From assembly GCF_002432345.1 (NCBI RefSeq), contig NZ_DJDT01000222.1, positions 1 to 11,746 of the forward strand: DNA of 11,746 nt. The letters are read 5' to 3'. Below, one piece after another: positions 6,131 to 11,746 of the stretch (position 1 is its first letter; each line of letters starts with the position of its first letter). The notes under the pieces were generated by a model. The model searched no databases, was not told where the DNA came from, and was given only the letters and a program-made list of their open reading frames with translations. A program made the position numbers and the translations under genes. This DNA is from Pedobacter sp. UBA5917 (lineage in GTDB: Bacteria > Bacteroidota > Bacteroidia > Sphingobacteriales > Sphingobacteriaceae).

Positions 6131-6233
6131 AAGAATTAGGCTACAAAGGTTAAATTATCTAGAATTAGTCTAAATAATTTTGTTGAAAAGCGATAAAAAC
6201 CCATCTTTGCAGAATCATTAGAATCAGTCTAAT
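6131..6233 (+). promoter_or_regulatory. Three related operator-like sites ahead of the TonB receptor operon
   Basis: Three copies of a 13-base word occur in the same orientation: AAGAATTAGGCTA (6131-6143), TAGAATTAGTCTA (6160-6172) and TAGAATCAGTCTA (6219-6231). The second and third differ at one base and the first differs from the second at two. Each of the last two is an inverted repeat, TAGA-N5-TCTA, and the third extends to ATTAGA-N5-TCTAAT (6217-6233). Site centres are 29 and 59 bases apart. Site 2 lies just upstream of the proposed -33 and site 3 where transcription should start, an arrangement fitting a dimeric repressor. Metal-responsive regulators of DtxR/Fur type are a natural guess for a TonB system, but this is inference. 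Confidence 0.65.
6180..6209 (+). promoter_or_regulatory. Candidate promoter of the TonB receptor operon
   Basis: A TTG at 6180-6182, within TTTTGTTG, and CATCTTTG at 6202-6209 are separated by 19 bases. The second matches TAnnTTTG except for C in the first place. Transcription would start around 6213-6217, at the edge of the third operator-like site, leaving a leader of about 30 bases. Confidence 0.5.
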
Positions 6234-6247
6234 TAAGAATACAGGGT

Positions 6248-8959
6248 TTGGGAAAGTTTTTGAAATTTTTTATCGTTTTTATCATCTGCTGCTATGCATC
6301 GGTTGCATCGGCGCAAAATGTTGTTATTAAGGGGAAGGTTGTTGACGGGAAAAATCAACCATTAGAATTTGCAACAGTTTTTTGCGAAGAAACACAATTG
6401 TATGCTTTTACTGATCAGAAAGGAGTGTTTTCCATTTCGGTTCCATCAAGTTTAAATCAGATCAGCTTAAGGTTTACTGCTGTTGGTAAAAAATCAGTGG
6501 AAAGAAAGGTAGAAAAGAAAGATTTTTTAGAAAAAATCGATATCATTTTAATTGAGAATAGCTTAACCTTAAGTGATATTGAAGTTTATGCAACCTACTC
6601 TAAAAGCAAGAACTCTATTTCTTCTATAACCTTTGATGAAGAAGCCATAGAGCGGATACAGGCATTTAGCCTAATGGATGTATTAAATACATTACCTGGA
6701 AAACAATTGGTTGCACCGAATATCAATATTGCACAAACACTTACGTTAAGAAATACATTGGGCGGAACCTACGATCTGAATAATTCGCTGGGTATACCAA
6801 TTATTGTTGATGGAATAAGGCTTTCGAATGATGCAAACATGCAATCGCGCCCCGCAACGCAGTGGGGAATGGGTGCGGTAGTGCCTGCAACCAACTCTGG
6901 CTCAGCAACGGATGTTCCATTTAGAGGGATAGATTTAAGGGAAATTCCGGTAGAATCAATAGAAAAGATCGAAGTGATACAGGGGGTTGCCTCAGCCGAA
7001 TATGGAGAATTAACGGATGGTGCAATTCTTATCGAAAGAAAAGCAGGTAAATCTCCTTTACAATTTACAACCAACATTAATGCTGGATCGTATAATTATT
7101 CTTTAAATAAGGGCTTTAACCTACCTGGCAAAATGGGTGGCTTAACCACTGATTTCAACTATGCTATTTCTAACGATAACCCAACTGACAATTTTCAGGA
7201 ATATAGACGGTATGGAGCCGCCTTACGTTGGCAATACAATGTTAATAGTTTTATCAGAAATAAATTCAGCGTAGACTATAACCGTAAATTAGATATTAAC
7301 AAAATTGATCCTGATGATGGTAGCCGAAGAGAATACTATTCAAAGCAAGAAGGGATTAGGCTATCCAATACCACAGACTTTAAGATATCTTCCCGGTACG
7401 TTAACAATGTTAATCTAACGCTTTCTTATTCAGAAACAAATCAAGAAAGTTATTCGCAATGGTTTTTAAATCAGGCAGCAAAGGGTTATACTGCAAAGGA
7501 TACCACTGGCATATACAAAGGAATAGTTTTAGGTGGTCAATATCTAGCTGTTGAGGAAATTATTGGCAACCCCATAACAGCAAGTGGAAATTTAAAATTT
7601 ATAAGTTTTTTTAATCTAAGCAACTCCCGTCATAATTTATCATATGGTATAAATGTGAATTATACCAATAATGGAGGGAAGGGGATTATCTCCGATCCTG
7701 ATCGTCCACGGTTTGTTAATTATAATAGTACAAATGTCCGCCCTTACTCATTTGAACTTAATCCTTCTATAATTAATTCAGGCTTTTATTTCACTGACAA
7801 TATCACATATAAACTTTTTGAAAAAAAAATTACTTCAAATTTAGGAGTCCGGTTTGATTCGCAAAATGGGTCGCTTTCGATACAACCAAGATTAAGTACG
7901 CAGGTTAATTTAAGCAAGGAATGGAATGTTGGACTTGCGTATGGTATTTCTTCAAAGTCGCCCACACTGGCCCATCAATATCCGCCACCAGCCTGGATAG
8001 ATATTCCACTTATTTTTGCCCTTAATACAGAAGCTGCCCTGTATCTTGTTTATACCCAAAAGTTTCAAGCCGCCAATCCAGATCTGAAACCTAGTAAATC
8101 AAACCAGGCAGAGTTTACCTTAAACTTTACCAACAAAACATTTAGTTCGAGGTTGAATGTGTTTTATAAAGGAGCCCGAAACGGTTTTAGTAATGTAAGA
8201 CAATATCAACAATTTGTTTTACCAAATTATAACTATAGTTATGACGCATCATTAAAACAAATTGTTTATCAGGAGAATGGAACCTATACTCCCTATTTTG
8301 GCAATTCGTTTTATACAATTTCAAATCTATCCAATTCAGATACTTATGGATTCGATTGGAGTATAAATTTCAGTAAAATCCAAGCAATTAATACGAATAT
8401 ATCTACTAGTACATCATATATATTATCACAGGAGAATAATCCAATTTTGGATGCTATTTACCTTGCCACACCGGTTGTTATAAATGGAAAGAACATCAAT
8501 TACGCCCTATTCAAGCCATTAACAAACGATAAAAAATATGTTATAACGAGCAAGCTTAATACCACAACACACATACCTAAATTAGGTTTTGTGGTAATGA
8601 CCAATACCGATATTTTTTGGGCCAACAGAAGAAAATCGAAATACAATGATAAGTTGCAGCAAGCTTCGGGCTACTTAGATCAAAATCTGCAAACGATCTT
8701 ATTTAATGATGGCCAAGCCAATCCTATTCCGCCAAGAAATTTATCACTTTCAAATTCCGACCAGCAGCTGGTGTATGCCAATTTTTCGCTATCGGTTGCC
8801 AAAGAAATCAACAAGCGGATCAGAATTGCGATTACGGCTTACAATACCTTTAATATCAGACCAGAATATACTGTAGTAAATCCAGACACAAATGTTCCGG
8901 TAACAACTGTTTACAATTCGCCACTTAGTATAACCGGTGGCATATCATTAAAACTTTAA
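6248..8959 (+). CDS. TonB-dependent outer-membrane receptor with carboxypeptidase-regulatory-like domain
   Basis: A 903-residue outer-membrane transporter taking up an unknown ligand with energy from TonB. It has a signal peptide (1-22, ending ASA before Q23), then a beta-sandwich domain of the carboxypeptidase-regulatory-like family (about 24-104, with IKGKVVDGKNQPLEFATV). A TonB-box-like LSDIEVYAT follows (108-116). The plug (about 125-265) includes GIPIIVDGIRL and ends EKIEVIQGVASAEYGELTDG. The remainder is a barrel rich in alternating aromatic strands, ending ISLKL. No SusD-like gene follows and it is shorter than typical SusC proteins, so polysaccharide uptake of the SusCD kind is unlikely. 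No ATG suits the N-terminus: the frame opens with TTG at 6248 and has another TTG at 6260 that also leaves a signal peptide. The next Met is residue 143, inside the plug, so a non-ATG start is needed. It is the first gene of a three-gene operon. Confidence 0.9.
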   Translation: MGKFLKFFIVFIICCYASVASAQNVVIKGKVVDGKNQPLEFATVFCEETQLYAFTDQKGVFSISVPSSLNQISLRFTAVGKKSVERKVEKKDFLEKIDIILIENSLTLSDIEVYATYSKSKNSISSITFDEEAIERIQAFSLMDVLNTLPGKQLVAPNINIAQTLTLRNTLGGTYDLNNSLGIPIIVDGIRLSNDANMQSRPATQWGMGAVVPATNSGSATDVPFRGIDLREIPVESIEKIEVIQGVASAEYGELTDGAILIERKAGKSPLQFTTNINAGSYNYSLNKGFNLPGKMGGLTTDFNYAISNDNPTDNFQEYRRYGAALRWQYNVNSFIRNKFSVDYNRKLDINKIDPDDGSRREYYSKQEGIRLSNTTDFKISSRYVNNVNLTLSYSETNQESYSQWFLNQAAKGYTAKDTTGIYKGIVLGGQYLAVEEIIGNPITASGNLKFISFFNLSNSRHNLSYGINVNYTNNGGKGIISDPDRPRFVNYNSTNVRPYSFELNPSIINSGFYFTDNITYKLFEKKITSNLGVRFDSQNGSLSIQPRLSTQVNLSKEWNVGLAYGISSKSPTLAHQYPPPAWIDIPLIFALNTEAALYLVYTQKFQAANPDLKPSKSNQAEFTLNFTNKTFSSRLNVFYKGARNGFSNVRQYQQFVLPNYNYSYDASLKQIVYQENGTYTPYFGNSFYTISNLSNSDTYGFDWSINFSKIQAINTNISTSTSYILSQENNPILDAIYLATPVVINGKNINYALFKPLTNDKKYVITSKLNTTTHIPKLGFVVMTNTDIFWANRRKSKYNDKLQQASGYLDQNLQTILFNDGQANPIPPRNLSLSNSDQQLVYANFSLSVAKEINKRIRIAITAYNTFNIRPEYTVVNPDTNVPVTTVYNSPLSITGGISLKL

Positions 8960-8969
8960 TAAAATAGTT

Positions 8970-10334
8970 ATGAAACAAAAATTACCAATTTTATTTATTC
9001 TACTTGTAAGTATATTTACAGGTTGTAAAAAAAACCAGGAAGAAGCACAGCCTATAAATGTAAATGTACAATTAGGCGTTGATCCCGCTAAAGTTTGGTT
9101 TGAGGTACCTTATGAAAAAGCGGAAATAACATTAATAAATAAATCAAACAATAGTAAATACACCCTAAAAGCGAATCATCAAGGTCAAATTGCCTTACAG
9201 AGTATCGTTCCGGGAGTTTACAGCATAAATGTATCATTAAAGATAACGGCAGCGGAATTTTTAGCGTTAACGGGCACTACCAGAGAAAGCGATTATTATC
9301 TAAATTATTCGTTGGATAACCAATCATATTTTACAAACGCTGATGTTAAGATCCAATTAATTAATAGCGAGGTGATTGGAGGATTTGTGATTAAGCAGAT
9401 ATATTATGCTGGCTCAGATCCATCTACAGGTGCAATATTCAGGGATCAGTTTATCGAAGTTTACAATAACACCTCAGAAACCTTATACGCGGATAGCTTG
9501 ATGATTGCCGTAGTGTACGGAAAAATAAGTAAAAACGTCGACAACTATTCGCTGACAAATAATCAATACGATTGGAGCAAATCTATCGGCATGGCAGCAA
9601 CCGGCAATGCGAACGAAGATTATATTTACGTAAAAGAGTTATTTATGATCCCTAGTGATGGTACGGGAAAAAAATATCCTGTTTTAACGGGCAAGAGTAT
9701 TGTGATTGCCCAAACTGCTCTAGACCATACCAAGCCATACACCACAAATGGAGGTACTACGCAAAGCATAGCTAACCCTGCATTAACCGTAAATTTAGCT
9801 AATGCCGATTTTGAGGCCTACTTATATCCTTATGAGCAAAAATTAGATCCAGGAAGAACTATGTATGCAAGTGATGTAGATAATCCGAATGTTACAAATA
9901 TGGAAACCTATTTTGCAACGGGAGCCAGAGACATGGTTTTAAGCCCTCAAGGAAAAGAATCTTACGCGATTTTAAAAGTTGACAAAAATTTTAATTTAAA
10001 TAACATTCCAGCATACGCGCTACCAACAGTAAGAACAGTAACAGCAACCACAGTATTATATCCTCAATTACCAACAAAGTATATCATCGATGCTGTTGAA
10101 ATAGAAGCTATCATATCTTCAGATCAAACACCAAGACGACTACCTATGGCTTATGATTCTGGCGCTGCGTCGGTAACAGGCGGGCCATATTCAAGTCAAT
10201 CGGTAATTCGTAAAACAGCAAAAATAATCGCAGGTAGAAGAGTTTTGCAAGACACAAATAACTCACGTAATGATTTCGGCTTGTTAAATAAAGCCAATCC
10301 AAATAAAGATGATGCATCATTTCTTGCTCAATAA
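8970..10334 (+). CDS. DUF4876-family surface or periplasmic lipoprotein
   Basis: A 454-residue lipoprotein with a lipobox ending TGC, so Cys19 should be lipidated after cleavage. The residues after Cys19 are KKNQEEA; a basic then acidic stretch here resembles the surface-export signal reported for Bacteroidota lipoproteins, so exposure on the cell surface is possible. Residues about 45-92 look like a small beta-sandwich (AEITLINKSNNSKYTL...PGVYSINV). The main domain starts near 135 and carries IKQIYYAGS, FRDQFIEVYNNTSETLYADSL (158-178, in two parts) and a C-terminal SVIRK...LQDTNNSRNDF (411-436). I recognise this as DUF4876 from these features; the function is not known. It starts 10 bases after the receptor gene and ends 5 bases before the next, so it is probably a partner of the receptor in ligand capture or processing. 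Confidence 0.8.
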   Translation: MKQKLPILFILLVSIFTGCKKNQEEAQPINVNVQLGVDPAKVWFEVPYEKAEITLINKSNNSKYTLKANHQGQIALQSIVPGVYSINVSLKITAAEFLALTGTTRESDYYLNYSLDNQSYFTNADVKIQLINSEVIGGFVIKQIYYAGSDPSTGAIFRDQFIEVYNNTSETLYADSLMIAVVYGKISKNVDNYSLTNNQYDWSKSIGMAATGNANEDYIYVKELFMIPSDGTGKKYPVLTGKSIVIAQTALDHTKPYTTNGGTTQSIANPALTVNLANADFEAYLYPYEQKLDPGRTMYASDVDNPNVTNMETYFATGARDMVLSPQGKESYAILKVDKNFNLNNIPAYALPTVRTVTATTVLYPQLPTKYIIDAVEIEAIISSDQTPRRLPMAYDSGAASVTGGPYSSQSVIRKTAKIIAGRRVLQDTNNSRNDFGLLNKANPNKDDASFLAQ

Positions 10335-10339
10335 ATTTT

Positions 10340-11746
10340 ATGTCAAGTAATAAATCTTTTAAGATAACCTTTATATTTTTTTTCTTTTCCTTTCTGGCGA
10401 ATGCTCAGAATGGAAAAGATACTGTTGGTTTTTTCAATCAAGATCAGAAATTACTTGACAACGTGATGTTCTCTCCAACATTTTCCAGTAATTATTCTTT
10501 GAAAAGCTATGGTTCTCTGCAGTTAGACTTCAAACATGAAACAGGTGGGTTGAGGCGAGCACAAGAAGCATATTCGGTAAATGCACCCAGTTTTTTAGCC
10601 AAAGGTTTTAATGTTTTGGCTAGGTTTAGGATCGCTGCCAGCTTCGAATTTAATAGTTCTTCGGAAGACAGCTTGGCTAATGGACAAAAAAACAATCTTG
10701 AAGATTTTACAACATACTATCCATATGCAAATAAAAGTGGCAATTATAATCGTCAGAATTACATCGTAAAAACATCATTAAGTTACTCCACCTTAAATAA
10801 CCATTTTGTCCCGTTTATAAATTTAGACTATCAGAAACACCAAAGCTCTGGCACAGTAGATCCGCGCTTAAGTTCAAATCGGTTTATTTTTAAAGTAAAG
10901 CCAGGTATCAATTTAAATTTCAAGAAGAATGCAATTGGACTATATGGAATAATTGGTAAAGCAGATGAACAGGTGTCATTAGCTTACAAAAACGACAACT
11001 ATAAAACAAGCTTACTGTACCTCGATCGTATCCACTATATGAACTATGGTTATGGAAGCTCTATTATTAAAGATTCGAGCAATATTTTTAAGTTTGATGA
11101 CTATAAAGGTTTAGGTATTCAGTATGCCACAGGTATTAAAAATTGGAACCTTCAATTTGGAACTGAATACCAGTTATATATAAACAAAAACTTTAACAAA
11201 AGAAAAACAATACCCGGTGCAGGCGTAATTGGAATTTTTAACTTAAACACCACAACTGCATCGTTATTATTAACAAATAGGGAAAGCAAAAAAAATGATC
11301 AGCAAATTGAGTTAAATTTTGCCTACAACGAGGGATATGATGGAAACCTAAAAACATCAGGAAGTTTAAACAAAGTTAATTATAGGGTTAATGCCTTAAA
11401 TATTAATGCATCTTATCTCTTTCTGTGGAATAAAAACAAAAGGATTTCAAAAGAAATCGGTTTAAATTTTCTGTACAATCAAAATGATAAACAGGATATA
11501 AATCAATCCGACGGCTTATCGTACGAACAACTTCAAATTGGTTTAAACACAAGGATATATTATATAATCGACCCACAAAGCCGGCTTAAATTTGCCGTTT
11601 CCCCATATTATATCACACCTTTAAGCACCACCTTAAAATATAACCCAAATTCTTTAACCGATTTTATCCGTAATGTGGTGTTTACAGATTATTACTATTT
11701 TGAAAGCAAAGCAGTAGGCGCAGAAATAAGCGGTGAATACCGCTCT
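10340..11746 (+). CDS. DUF6850-like outer-membrane beta-barrel protein (3' end outside window)
   Basis: An open frame of 469 codons runs from ATG 10340 to the last base without a stop, so the gene is cut by the window edge. A signal peptide is clear: charged start (K5, K8), a Phe-rich core and ANA before Q23. After it the protein is full of alternating hydrophobic and polar strands with many Tyr, Asn and aromatic turns (for example YIVKTSLSYSTL, FIFKVKPGINLNF), as expected of an outer-membrane barrel. There is no plug or carboxypeptidase-like domain, so it is not a second TonB receptor. Position right behind a DUF4876 gene and the overall look suggest the DUF6850 outer-membrane barrel family, which I recall as a usual companion; that name is from memory. 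It begins 5 bases after the DUF4876 stop and must be translated from the same mRNA. Its role is unknown. Confidence 0.75.
   Translation, partial: MSSNKSFKITFIFFFFSFLANAQNGKDTVGFFNQDQKLLDNVMFSPTFSSNYSLKSYGSLQLDFKHETGGLRRAQEAYSVNAPSFLAKGFNVLARFRIAASFEFNSSSEDSLANGQKNNLEDFTTYYPYANKSGNYNRQNYIVKTSLSYSTLNNHFVPFINLDYQKHQSSGTVDPRLSSNRFIFKVKPGINLNFKKNAIGLYGIIGKADEQVSLAYKNDNYKTSLLYLDRIHYMNYGYGSSIIKDSSNIFKFDDYKGLGIQYATGIKNWNLQFGTEYQLYINKNFNKRKTIPGAGVIGIFNLNTTTASLLLTNRESKKNDQQIELNFAYNEGYDGNLKTSGSLNKVNYRVNALNINASYLFLWNKNKRISKEIGLNFLYNQNDKQDINQSDGLSYEQLQIGLNTRIYYIIDPQSRLKFAVSPYYITPLSTTLKYNPNSLTDFIRNVVFTDYYYFESKAVGAEISGEYRS

Noticed and set aside
6248..8959. SusC of a SusCD polysaccharide utilisation pair
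   Set aside because: The next gene is a DUF4876-type lipoprotein and not SusD, and the receptor is shorter than usual SusC proteins.
10507..10695. Minus-strand open frame in the last gene
   Set aside because: It lies within the continuous plus-strand frame that has a signal peptide and barrel pattern.

Overview
The window looks like chromosomal DNA of a Bacteroidota bacterium, most likely a Pedobacter-like member of the Sphingobacteriaceae. The reasons are AT-rich non-coding DNA, start codons with little or no Shine-Dalgarno sequence, promoter boxes of the Bacteroidota form TAnnTTTG, a TonB-dependent receptor with an N-terminal carboxypeptidase-regulatory-like domain, and DUF4876 and DUF6850 partner proteins. 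The genus is an inference from protein style and memory of related genomes.

Layout. From 1 to 229 there is non-coding DNA with a short palindromic repeat and a degenerate AACCAAT-type repeat. Two genes follow on the minus strand: a deoxycytidylate deaminase (230-688) and, upstream of it in transcription, an FucP-type sugar/H+ symporter of the MFS (753-2189), separated by a terminator hairpin. A divergent intergenic region (2190-2477) carries a 7+7 palindrome and a widely spaced inverted repeat. A LysE-family exporter (2478-3104, plus strand) comes next.

The region 3105-4112 is a 1-kb non-coding stretch between the convergent 3' ends of the LysE-type gene and a purF-type gene. It is packed with repeats: CACAGAG-type phrases, a GC-richer structured-looking island, a tandem array of five units of 108-112 bp, a second copy of the short palindrome, and a phrase sharing words with the array. 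The PurF-type amidophosphoribosyltransferase (4113-6014, minus) follows, with a clear terminator and an exact TAACTTTG -7 box that settles its start.

From 6036 onward there is a plus-strand operon: a TonB-dependent outer-membrane receptor (6248-8959, probable TTG start), a DUF4876 lipoprotein (8970-10334) and a DUF6850-like outer-membrane beta-barrel protein (10340 to the window end, incomplete). The gaps are only 10 and 5 bases, so the three are very probably co-transcribed. Three related TAGAATnAGTCTA sites sit in the promoter region, one placed where transcription should begin, which suggests repressor control of a cell-envelope uptake system of unknown substrate. This operon and its operator set are the best candidate here for an under-described system; the repeat-packed convergent region is the second.
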